From NCBI GenBank assembly GCA_045116675.1, contig JBGUMF010000045.1:1-15524 (forward strand): a DNA stretch of 15,524 bases, in the 5' to 3' direction. Source of the stretch: F23-D06 sp045116675 (GTDB taxonomy: Bacteria; Bacteroidota; Bacteroidia; Bacteroidales; WCHB1-69). A program made the translations under genes and the position numbers. The number at the start of each line of letters is the position of its first letter. Positions within the stretch are counted from its first letter, which is position 1. The notes beneath the pieces are model-generated. The model saw nothing but the letters and a program-made list of their open reading frames with translations, searched no databases and was not told the origin of the DNA. Below, one piece after another: positions 8,492 to 15,524 of the stretch.

Positions 8492-10033
8492 TTATCTTTT
8501 GACGATTCTAAAGATAGCAGCGCGATGTTCCTCACGGCTCGGATCCTGAATGTTTTGTCTGTTCTGAGGATCGTTGGTCGTATAGGAAGCAGTCTCAATC
8601 TGGTTAGGATCAACGCCCTTCTGGATGAAGAGGTCTCTCACCTTGTTGGCACGTCTTTGAGCCAGGTCGCGGTTGTGCTCCTCTGTACCGAGGTCGCAGG
8701 TGTAACCTTCCACAATCAGTTTGAGGGAGTTGTTCTTCTTCAAGATTGCAACTGTCTTATTAATGTTATCATTGTAATCATTAATCTTCGGGATATCTTT
8801 ATCCAAATCGAATAAGATCTTTGTGTTAGACAAGGCGGAGCTCAAAGCCTTGATATCTTCCTTGTCTTCAGGAGTGAGTTGGTCGTCATCATTATCCAAC
8901 TGATCGCAAATAGGAACAATGTAGATGTACTGAGGATCTTGTTTGATAATGATCGGCTCATTAGATTTCTTCTTAAGTTCTTCCAGAATTTCTTTTTCAA
9001 GCTGTTTTTTGGACTTTTCAGCCGGAGTAGCACAAGCTTTGATATGGAAACCGGCCTTCAAACCAACTTGGAGAAGATTCCACTTGTTGAAACCTTTTCT
9101 AACCTTAACACCGTTGTCGATGCGGTTTTGTTTTTCAAGATCCAACATGTCAGAACCCAGCGTACCCATGAAGGTCATCTGACCATCCTGTTGGGCGATG
9201 AGTGTTGTTTTGTTCTTCGGAAGGATATCAAGGAAACCGTATTTAGCGTATGCGCCAAGGTAGAAGTCAGCGATTCTGCTGATGGCAAAAACACCACCGA
9301 AATCACCGAGAATGTCAACAGAACATCTCATTTTGACTTTCTTGCCATTGCCAGTATAGGAGGCATCGCCGAAATGGTCATCCATTTTCAGTTCACCATT
9401 CTCATAGTGCTGGAAATAGGGTTGGTTATAGAGTTCCTCATAACCGGCAGTGGTAATAGTACCCTCGCCTTTGTATTTGTTGAAACCCTTAATCGGGAAA
9501 TAACCCTGAACACCGAGAGCGGCATAGATACCATTGCGACCATCGAATCTCCAGTCGAAGTGGGCTTTCAAAGGAACTTCAACAGCCCATACAACTTCTT
9601 TCTCACGAAGGCCTCTGGCGTCATAATAGAGATCATACGTGGCATCTGCCCAAGTATATTCTGTGAATTCTTCATCATTCTTCACATTATAATCTGGAAT
9701 GACACCGGATTTGGAGATGGAAGCCTTGGCACCGATACGATTGATGCCAACACCCAGACCAAGTCCCCAATGCTCATTGAAGAAATAGGCATAATCAACA
9801 TCCAGCATAGAGCTCAAAGAATAGTATTGGGTGATACCCACTCTCTTATAGATGTTGTTGGTAAAAGCCTCACCAAAGTGAATGTTGATATGATGAGGAC
9901 AGAAGGTGGAAGTTTCAACGTTTTCCGACTTGACGGTTTCGTTGTCGTTGTTATTTTCAGTTTGCACCTCTTGAGCGTAAGCGGTACAACACATGGCGAA
10001 AATAAGACTGATTACTAATAAATTCTTTTTCAT
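8492..10033 (-). CDS. OmpA-family outer-membrane protein (N-terminal beta-barrel, C-terminal OmpA domain)
   Basis: This 513-residue protein has a signal peptide (residues 1-20, MKKNLLVISLIFAMCCTAYA|QE). An acidic Asn/Glu stretch follows, then an aromatic, alternating beta-barrel region of about 45-335 that includes LDVDYAYFFNEHWGLGLGVG and ends LLQVGLKAGFHIKA. A Lys/Glu-rich linker spans about 336-400. The OmpA-like peptidoglycan-associated domain spans about 404-513, with ILFDLDK, GYTCDLGTEEHNRDLAQRRA and a C-terminal EEHRAAIFRIVKR. Such proteins sit in the outer membrane and contact the wall through the OmpA domain. By ungapped alignment to E. coli OmpA, Arg461 matches Arg286, but the Asp271 position is Cys446, with an Asp one residue later. 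It lies between two T9SS cargo genes on the same strand. No convincing promoter is visible in the 78 bases upstream, so co-transcription with the giant gene is possible. A run of ten As lies 12-21 bases before the ATG. Confidence 0.93.
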   Translation of the reverse strand: MKKNLLVISLIFAMCCTAYAQEVQTENNNDNETVKSENVETSTFCPHHINIHFGEAFTNNIYKRVGITQYYSLSSMLDVDYAYFFNEHWGLGLGVGINRIGAKASISKSGVIPDYNVKNDEEFTEYTWADATYDLYYDARGLREKEVVWAVEVPLKAHFDWRFDGRNGIYAALGVQGYFPIKGFNKYKGEGTITTAGYEELYNQPYFQHYENGELKMDDHFGDASYTGNGKKVKMRCSVDILGDFGGVFAISRIADFYLGAYAKYGFLDILPKNKTTLIAQQDGQMTFMGTLGSDMLDLEKQNRIDNGVKVRKGFNKWNLLQVGLKAGFHIKACATPAEKSKKQLEKEILEELKKKSNEPIIIKQDPQYIYIVPICDQLDNDDDQLTPEDKEDIKALSSALSNTKILFDLDKDIPKINDYNDNINKTVAILKKNNSLKLIVEGYTCDLGTEEHNRDLAQRRANKVRDLFIQKGVDPNQIETASYTTNDPQNRQNIQDPSREEHRAAIFRIVKR

Positions 10034-10111
10034 AATATATTCTATTTTTTTTTTCGATTTATGATTAGAAACTTAAGGATAGTGGCCGAAGCCACTATCC
10101 TAAGGCTTCAT
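10034..10111 (-). other. intergenic leader: hairpin, A10 tract, no clear promoter
   Basis: These 78 bases between the giant gene and the OmpA-family gene hold the UUCG hairpin (10076-10101), a run of ten As on the minus strand (plus-strand Ts at 10045-10054) and an A/T-rich leader. The nearest -7 candidate, TAAGTTTC (10075-10068), misses the final G and has no TTTG at about 19 bases upstream. I therefore do not call a promoter here. Confidence 0.6.
10076..10101 (-). terminator. stable UUCG-capped stem-loop at the 3' end of the giant gene
   Basis: Ten bases after the TAA at 10112-10114, the minus strand forms a perfect 11-base-pair stem (AGGATAGTGGC with GCCACTATCCT) closed by C(UUCG)G, an exceptionally stable RNA tetraloop. 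It is not followed by a U-run (TAAGTTTCTA), so it is not a standard intrinsic terminator. It may protect the 3' end, terminate weakly, or lower read-through into the OmpA-family gene. The structure is certain; the role is inferred. Confidence 0.6.
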
Positions 10112-13100
10112 TTATTTTACGATAACGAATTTAACAGTCTTGATTTCATTTGTACCTGTAAGGATACGTCCGAAGTAAGTACCTTGTGCTTTGAATCCGG
10201 CAACCTTAGTAACAGGGTTGAGTTCCGTGATATGGTTAATCAACTTGCCCGTCACGTCATAGATGTCGAGAACAGCACCTTGAAGTTCTTCAGTGGTCAA
10301 ATCAAGTTCGATAGTGACTTCTTGGAGAACATTAGCAGGAACCGGATAAACCTTGATATGGGAAGCGGAAGAGAAGTACACTTCACAAGTCATGAATGTA
10401 ACAGCATTGCCGCTTGAATCCTTACCACTAACTTCGACAGAGTACCAGCCGTTCAGACCGTCCTTGTCTTCGTAGTTGGAATATACAGCACCCGGAATGA
10501 GTTCACCATTGTGATACCACTGGAAGGATGTGAAGGTATAGCCACCATTCGTGTTAGGATTGTTGTTGATAACAGCAACATTGTCCCATCTTTGATCCAT
10601 GAACTTACCGCCAAGATCATATTCGTCAACCAGAACTCTCACAACAACATCGTAGTCGCAACCCTGGACTGTCAGGACAGCAGGATAATCGCCAGGAGTG
10701 GTCGGAGCAGAGAAGGTGACAGAGTTGTTATTGATCGTAGCGTACAGCGGGTTCGCAGGATCATGAGCGTACGTCAACACAGCCATAGCGGAAGGATCGC
10801 CAGAGACCACGTTGAATGTGAAGGTGACTTCACCCGGATTGTCGCAACCAGAGATGAACATCGTTTGTTCGAAATCAATATCGTTAACCACGACAGTCGT
10901 CTGAGCGCCGAAGCCGAGTTGAGCATTACCGCAAGCGTTGCCATCCATCAAGTTCTCAATTCTATAGATTGAAGTAGCTTCAGGAGATACATAGAATGTG
11001 TAAACATTGGAGGAAGACAAGTGGTACGGTAACACCTGACCGGTCGTCATGTTGACGATGTCGAAGGTGTAAGGAGCAGTACCTGTGAAGGTAATCTCAA
11101 GCATAACAGAGGAACCGGAGACGTTGCCGCAAACAATCTGATTGTCAGCATTGGTGAAGGCAGCTGTCGGCAATTCGTGAACCGTAACAGGCTGCTGTAC
11201 TGAAGCGGAGTTCGTCAACTGGCAACCGCTTCCAATATTGCCCACCCACGTCGGGATGAACGTGTAGGAACCAGCAGCAGAAGGAGTGAACTCTTGGACA
11301 ATACCACCGATGCCAGGAACCGTACCGGTTGTACCATCGCTCATAACATACGTCCAAACGATTTGACCCTGTGAATTGTCAGAAGCATCCACAACACCGC
11401 CCGTGATATTAGCTTCGAGACGGAGAGCGTCGCCCAGACAGATATCAGCAGAATAGACATGGACATCGGTCCAAGTAGGATCGTTCACCACGCTAATCAT
11501 GACATCATTGGAGGTAGCAGGCTGACAGTTGTAACCCGACGGCGTAACAACCACCGTGTAGGTGTAGTTGTCAACATCGTTGAGGGTCTGGTTGAGGCTC
11601 TGGCTTGCTGATGTGACACCAGTATTATTCTGTTGAGTAATACCGTTGCGCAACCAGTTGAAGCTCATATTGCCATAGACCACACTGTTCTGAACGCCAC
11701 CGATGTTGCTACCATAGTTGGTCACAGTAGCTGTCAGGTCAACGTCACCACCTTCGCAGATGTTAAGACCGCTAAGAGAGGTGAGAGTAACCGTCGGCTG
11801 GGCAGCAACCTCAATAGTAACAGGAGCGGATGCAGCAGAAGAGCAGCCCAAGTTACCGTTAAGTACAAGTTGATACGTGTAAACGCCAGGAGCAGCGAAG
11901 TTACGAGTGATCTGGCTACCAACAGCACTTGTCAGAGCGTTGCCGTTCTCAGTCCATTCATAAGTGTAGTTAGCACCCGGAATACCACCCGTCACGGAAG
12001 CCACGCTGATGATAGCGTTGGCACCGTCGCCGGCACACATTTGAGTGTGGTTAGCAGCGATGGTCACTGTAGGAACAGCCACAACTTGTACAGGAACAGC
12101 GAGAGTAGCTGTAGCACTACAAGCGGCGCTTGCACCAGACTGGGACACCGTAACAGAAGCCGTCATAGAGGAACCTGTAGCCGGAACCGTAATCGTATTG
12201 GCGTTAACATTCTGCTGCTGATTTCCATTGATCGTCCAAGCGTAGTCATAGACAACACCATTCGGCACAGTAGCGGTGAAGGTGACATTGCCACCAGCGC
12301 AAACCGTAGCATCGGAAGCGGTCAGTGTCACAGAAGGAGCCGCGATAACGTTGAGCTCGAACGGAGCGGAAACAGCCGTGCAACCCGTGTTGTCCGTACG
12401 GTCAATCGTAACCGTAATCGTGTAGATGGAAGCAGCGTCGTTAGCCGGCAGGTTCGGAGTGAACGTAGCAGAAGTGGTGGCAGGATACGTGATAACGTTG
12501 CTACCATTTCTCACTTGCCATGTGTAGGTGTAAGCGGCACCCGGTACACCACCCGTCACGTAAGCGTTCAGATTGAGTAAGCCAAGGTTGTTTTCACATA
12601 CCGTATGAGCACCTCTAATCTCAACCTCAGGAGCAGGCAGAACCTCAACAGTGATGGAGTTCGTGGTGAAGGAGCAACCGGAGATGGTGCTGTTCACAAC
12701 GAGGTAGTAATCAATTCTATCATTCAATGACAGCGTCGGCGTGGTGAAGGTGGAAGAGGTAGCACCGTAGATCGGCTGACCATTTCCATAGTACCACTGA
12801 TAGGTCGGAACATCGCCAGGAACAACGTTCGGGATGTTGGCAACCAACGTCACCGTACCACCAGGACAGGTGGAGTAGTAACCGCTCACAACACCAGCAG
12901 CGTTAGCAATCGTGACATTGTAAGGAGCAGCAACGTTGACATTGAAGTTAGCAGAGGTGGATTGACAATCAACACCCTCTTGCGTAACCACGACATGGTA
13001 ACCGAGAGCCACATTGTCGTTCACAGGATCAATCGTATAGGTTTGACCCGTAGCACCGGCAATAGCTCTGTTGCCATTGTACCATTGATAGCTCGTAGCA

Positions 13101-15524
13101 CCGATGCCACCCGTCACATAAGCGGTCAACGTCGTCGTACCACCAGCGCAGATAATCGTATCAGCACCCTGTTCGTAGTCGATCGTGACAACCGGATCAG
13201 CAACCACTCTGAATGTGATGTAGTGGTTGGATTGTGACATACATCCGTAAGGAGAAGTGACAACAGCGTAGTAAGAGTAAGTACCAACGGTATCGATAGC
13301 CGTGTAAGAAGGACCGAAGCCAAGCGGAGTGGTGCTTTCTGTGTTGTACCAAGCGATGGTATAACCAGCCATACCGGCAACACCATTCTCAACCGTAGCG
13401 TAGAACGTAGCAGAGCCACCTTCGCAGACAGAAACGTCATTGCTACCGTTAGCATCGGCAATCGTAAGGATAGGATTCGGGACAACTGTCAGCGGTGCAG
13501 CATGCTGCTCGGTGAAACAACCAGGAGCAGAAGTCACAATCACGCTGTAGTTGTAAGCGTTATCATTAGCATTCGGAGAAACCGTAAGCGTCGGATTGGT
13601 CTCACCCGGGATAACAACGTTGTTCAGCAACCACTGATACTGATAAGTACCGTTAGCAGGCATCACAGCAGCCGTGAAGGTAACAGTACCACCTTCGCAG
13701 ATCATACCGTTGACAGCGTTGCCAGCCATGTTGACAACAACGTTCGGTTCAGGATTCACTGTGACCGTAGCAGCGGCAGAGACAGCGGAAACGCAGCCAG
13801 AAGCCGGATAAGTCACAATAGCAGTATAGGTGTACGTGGTAGCATCACCACCCACAACGGCAGGATAATCAACCAGGGTAGCAAAGGTCTCACCCGGGAT
13901 TTCAACATTATTTCTGAACCATGTGTAAACAGGAGTACCCGTCAATGTACGAGTGGTGGTGTCGGTAACAACCACACGACCGCCTTCGCAGACAACACTG
14001 TTGTTGATGGTCAGCATCGGAGTAGCAGGAGCAGGATTCACCGTGATAGTGATTGTGCCAACTGCAGCGCAACCGGAGATGGCCTGAGAAGCAGTGTCAG
14101 AGAAGGTGAACGTACCAGCCGTGGTAGGAACGAAGGTGTAGGCTGTGCCTTGGAAACCGTTGTTCCAGTTGTGGTTGACGTTATAGACGTTCCAACCGGT
14201 AGGTTCAGCTGTGATCACCGTGCTGCCACCGAGGCAGATGGTGCTCTCCGTAGCGGTGAGCTGGATTTGCGGAGTATCCTCAACTGTGACAACCACAGCG
14301 TCAGAAACTGTCGTACATCCATTCGTGGTAGCTTCAACCTTATAGGAACCGGCGGCATCAACCGTCAAGAAGTAACCATTGGCACCCGTAATTGCAACAC
14401 CATCCTTGAACCACTGATAGGTAGCCGTGGCGGTGTTCGGAGTAACGTTAGCATACAGCGTGGTGTGACCACCGTTGCAGATTGTCGTCTGACCGCTGAC
14501 AACCACAGCATCCGGAGCGGCATTAACCGTAACCGTAACAGGCGTGGAAGCAATAGCAGAGATACAACCCTCAACATTGATAGCCTTGGCAGCGTAGGTG
14601 TAAGCGCCTTCCGTCGGGAAGTTCACTGTCAGAGTAGCCTGGTTCTCACCCGGAATCTCAACACCATTTTCGTACCAAATGTAAGCCATAGCATTGCCAT
14701 TAGCTCTGAAGGTCACTTGTTCGCCTTCGCAAACCGTGGTGGCGGAAGGAGACACAACAACCTGGTCAGGAAGCTGGTTCACAATAATTGTAACTGTACC
14801 AATAGCCGTACAAGAACCGGCATTGCCGTTCGTAGAGGTCACCGTAGCGGTCACCGTGTAGGTCGTTGTGGAATCCGGTTGAACGTCAACCGTGGTAGAA
14901 GTGCTATTAGTAGGATCATTCCAAGCGTAGGACACATTACCAGACCAACCATTCTGGTTAGCATACAATGTGGTATGTTCACCTCTACAGATGGAGGTTT
15001 CGCTAGCCGTAACGAAGAGGTCAGTACCAAGAGCCTGGACGGTGAACGGAGCGGAGGTCATTTCACAACCTTCAGCCGTTCTCATCGTCACCGTGTAAGT
15101 ACCGGCGTTCACTACATTCGTAGCACCAACCGTACCATTGCTCCATGTGAACGTACCCGTCACATCGGAGTAAGCTGTCAGCGTCGTGACATCATTTTCG
15201 CAAATGATATTGTCACCACTGATCGTAACCGTGGTCGGAGCCTTGGTCACTGTCACGGTAAGAGGATCGGAAGCAACTGCAGATACACAACCCTCAGCGT
15301 TGACAGCCTTAGCGGCGAAGTTGTACGTGCCATAGTCCGGGAAGTTGACTGTCAGGTCAGCCTGGTTCTCACCAGTGATCTCAACACCATTCTGGTACCA
15401 GATGTAACCAGCGGCGTTGCCATCAGCGTGGATCGTAACCTGACCATTCTGACAAATCGTGGTCGGAGTGGTTGCATTCAGGTGGACAGTGTCAGGCAGC
15501 GGGGTAACCACAACCGTGATGTTG
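10112..15524 (-). CDS. giant multi-Ig-domain surface protein with T9SS type A sorting domain, N-terminus outside the window
   Basis: At least 1803 codons are present. The frame is open to the right edge (N-I-T-V before the GTG codon at 15511), so that GTG is internal and the signal peptide lies outside the window. Residues here are counted from 15511. About 18 tandem Ig-like domains of 75-105 residues each follow one pattern. A first Cys lies near the start, as in ICEGG or VCAGG; then come an aromatic W core such as YQW or YIWY with an N-G turn, a Y-x-V strand and a second Cys, as in GCVSA. Cys pairs include 20/75, 104/149, 175/234, 261/316 and 345/399. A final Ig-like unit (about 1640-1716) has one Cys and precedes the type A sorting domain (about 1718-1799, VYPVPA, LDIYDVTGKLI, ending KFVIVK). 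Predicted role: a long, rigid, disulfide-stabilised stalk exported by the T9SS and attached at the cell surface, adhesin-like; the ligand is unknown. The composition is Thr/Val/Ala/Asn-rich. Confidence 0.92.
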   Translation of the reverse strand, partial: NITVVVTPLPDTVHLNATTPTTICQNGQVTIHADGNAAGYIWYQNGVEITGENQADLTVNFPDYGTYNFAAKAVNAEGCVSAVASDPLTVTVTKAPTTVTISGDNIICENDVTTLTAYSDVTGTFTWSNGTVGATNVVNAGTYTVTMRTAEGCEMTSAPFTVQALGTDLFVTASETSICRGEHTTLYANQNGWSGNVSYAWNDPTNSTSTTVDVQPDSTTTYTVTATVTSTNGNAGSCTAIGTVTIIVNQLPDQVVVSPSATTVCEGEQVTFRANGNAMAYIWYENGVEIPGENQATLTVNFPTEGAYTYAAKAINVEGCISAIASTPVTVTVNAAPDAVVVSGQTTICNGGHTTLYANVTPNTATATYQWFKDGVAITGANGYFLTVDAAGSYKVEATTNGCTTVSDAVVVTVEDTPQIQLTATESTICLGGSTVITAEPTGWNVYNVNHNWNNGFQGTAYTFVPTTAGTFTFSDTASQAISGCAAVGTITITVNPAPATPMLTINNSVVCEGGRVVVTDTTTRTLTGTPVYTWFRNNVEIPGETFATLVDYPAVVGGDATTYTYTAIVTYPASGCVSAVSAAATVTVNPEPNVVVNMAGNAVNGMICEGGTVTFTAAVMPANGTYQYQWLLNNVVIPGETNPTLTVSPNANDNAYNYSVIVTSAPGCFTEQHAAPLTVVPNPILTIADANGSNDVSVCEGGSATFYATVENGVAGMAGYTIAWYNTESTTPLGFGPSYTAIDTVGTYSYYAVVTSPYGCMSQSNHYITFRVVADPVVTIDYEQGADTIICAGGTTTLTAYVTGGIGATSYQWYNGNRAIAGATGQTYTIDPVNDNVALGYHVVVTQEGVDCQSTSANFNVNVAAPYNVTIANAAGVVSGYYSTCPGGTVTLVANIPNVVPGDVPTYQWYYGNGQPIYGATSSTFTTPTLSLNDRIDYYLVVNSTISGCSFTTNSITVEVLPAPEVEIRGAHTVCENNLGLLNLNAYVTGGVPGAAYTYTWQVRNGSNVITYPATTSATFTPNLPANDAASIYTITVTIDRTDNTGCTAVSAPFELNVIAAPSVTLTASDATVCAGGNVTFTATVPNGVVYDYAWTINGNQQQNVNANTITVPATGSSMTASVTVSQSGASAACSATATLAVPVQVVAVPTVTIAANHTQMCAGDGANAIISVASVTGGIPGANYTYEWTENGNALTSAVGSQITRNFAAPGVYTYQLVLNGNLGCSSAASAPVTIEVAAQPTVTLTSLSGLNICEGGDVDLTATVTNYGSNIGGVQNSVVYGNMSFNWLRNGITQQNNTGVTSASQSLNQTLNDVDNYTYTVVVTPSGYNCQPATSNDVMISVVNDPTWTDVHVYSADICLGDALRLEANITGGVVDASDNSQGQIVWTYVMSDGTTGTVPGIGGIVQEFTPSAAGSYTFIPTWVGNIGSGCQLTNSASVQQPVTVHELPTAAFTNADNQIVCGNVSGSSVMLEITFTGTAPYTFDIVNMTTGQVLPYHLSSSNVYTFYVSPEATSIYRIENLMDGNACGNAQLGFGAQTTVVVNDIDFEQTMFISGCDNPGEVTFTFNVVSGDPSAMAVLTYAHDPANPLYATINNNSVTFSAPTTPGDYPAVLTVQGCDYDVVVRVLVDEYDLGGKFMDQRWDNVAVINNNPNTNGGYTFTSFQWYHNGELIPGAVYSNYEDKDGLNGWYSVEVSGKDSSGNAVTFMTCEVYFSSASHIKVYPVPANVLQEVTIELDLTTEELQGAVLDIYDVTGKLINHITELNPVTKVAGFKAQGTYFGRILTGTNEIKTVKFVIVK
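10115..10360 (-). other. T9SS type A C-terminal sorting domain
   Basis: The last 82 residues of the giant protein start IKVYPVPANVLQEVTIEL. They include VLDIYDVTGKLINHI and close with GTYFGRILTGTNEIKTVKF plus VIVK. This is the classical Por/T9SS type A layout: PNPA-like opening, DxxGK centre, and G-Y/F-hydrophobic then K(F/V)V(V/I) ending. Such domains are normally cleaved on export and the protein is linked to the surface. Confidence 0.93.
10622..15490 (-). repeat. tandem array of about 18 Ig-like domain-coding units
   Basis: Each unit encodes one Ig-like domain with a Cys pair. The Cys residues (counted from the codon at 15511) fall at 20/75, 104/149, 175/234, 261/316, 345/399, 426/481, 508/573, 605/665, 696/757, 788/849, 882/946, 972/1044, 1071/1131, 1159/1223, 1252/1329, 1358/1430, 1461/1527 and 1556/1618. 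Units near the right edge are the most alike. The last two (from about residue 1448) diverge in sequence and lack the usual W core. Further units may lie outside the window. Confidence 0.85.
14030..15490 (-). repeat. duplicated three-domain (A-B-C) block with a 723-bp period
   Basis: Domains 1-3 (15490-14774) and 4-6 (14770-14030) follow the same order. Domain 1 pairs with 4 (YIWYQNGVEITGENQADLTV against YIWYENGVEIPGENQATLTV). Domain 2 pairs with 5 (VSG-x-TTIC-like openings and the final AGTYTV/AGSYKV strand). Domain 3 pairs with 6 (TASETSICRG against TATESTICLG, then CTAIGTVTI against CAAVGTITI). At DNA level, cctggttctcacc recurs at 15361 and 14638, 723 bases apart. Confidence 0.8.

Noticed and set aside
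8879..10018. Plus-strand open frame of about 379 codons opposite the OmpA-family gene
   Set aside because: It is fully antisense to a gene with a clear signal peptide, barrel and OmpA domain. Its translation shows no recognisable domain, so it is a codon-bias shadow.
10068..10075. TAAGTTTC as a -7 promoter element for the OmpA-family gene
   Set aside because: It lacks the final G of TAnnTTTG, and no TTTG is found 17-23 bases upstream; that region is the hairpin.
11633..12580. Plus-strand open frame of about 315 codons within the Ig-repeat gene
   Set aside because: Repetitive Thr/Val codons on the minus strand suppress stops on the other strand. The product is a Ser/Arg/Asn-rich shadow with repeat-driven composition.
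14030..15490. Repeats here as a CRISPR array or DNA-level satellite
   Set aside because: Units are long, diverged and kept in frame as Ig-like domains with paired Cys. There are no short identical repeats with unique spacers.

Overview
This window looks like chromosomal DNA from a member of the Bacteroidota, most likely Bacteroidales-like. Two large surface proteins end in type IX secretion system (T9SS) sorting domains, one of type A and one of type B. Two promoters match the Bacteroidota consensus (TTTG, about 19 bp, TAnnTTTG). Leaders are A/T-rich rather than strongly Shine-Dalgarno, and a Bacteroidota-type OmpA-family porin is present. I see no mobile element, tRNA, rRNA or CRISPR array. 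Species or genus cannot be named from the sequence alone.

Layout from left to right. (1) The 3' part of glmS on the plus strand (1-1612); about the first 80 codons lie outside the window. (2) Converging on it with a 3-base gap, a minus-strand pair: a membrane-anchored protein with lysozyme/lytic-transglycosylase-like motifs (4568-3414) and a U32-family protein of RlhA-like architecture (3421-1616). The two overlap by 8 bases. (3) Upstream of that pair on the minus strand, a secreted protein of about 1265 residues (8404-4607) with an N-terminal DUF7948-like domain, SBBP-type beta-propeller repeats, a PKD domain, Ig-like domains and a type B (gliding-motility-associated) C-terminal domain. (4) An OmpA-family outer-membrane protein (10033-8492) closed by a good intrinsic terminator. 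(5) The 3' part of a giant secreted protein (15524-10112, at least 1803 residues) made of about 18 tandem disulfide-type Ig-like domains plus a last Ig-like unit and a type A sorting domain. It runs off the right edge.

Inferred biology: the right two thirds is a cell-surface block, with two T9SS cargo proteins flanking an outer-membrane protein predicted to contact peptidoglycan. The left third is housekeeping: amino-sugar supply for the envelope, a possible wall-active enzyme and a probable RNA-hydroxylation enzyme. The most notable points are a three-domain higher-order repeat in the giant protein, a near-leaderless promoter whose -33 element is built from the upstream gene's terminator, a Cys in place of the canonical peptidoglycan-binding Asp of the OmpA domain, and a UUCG-capped hairpin with a competing alternative stem just after the giant gene. 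I did not find a clearly new multi-gene system.
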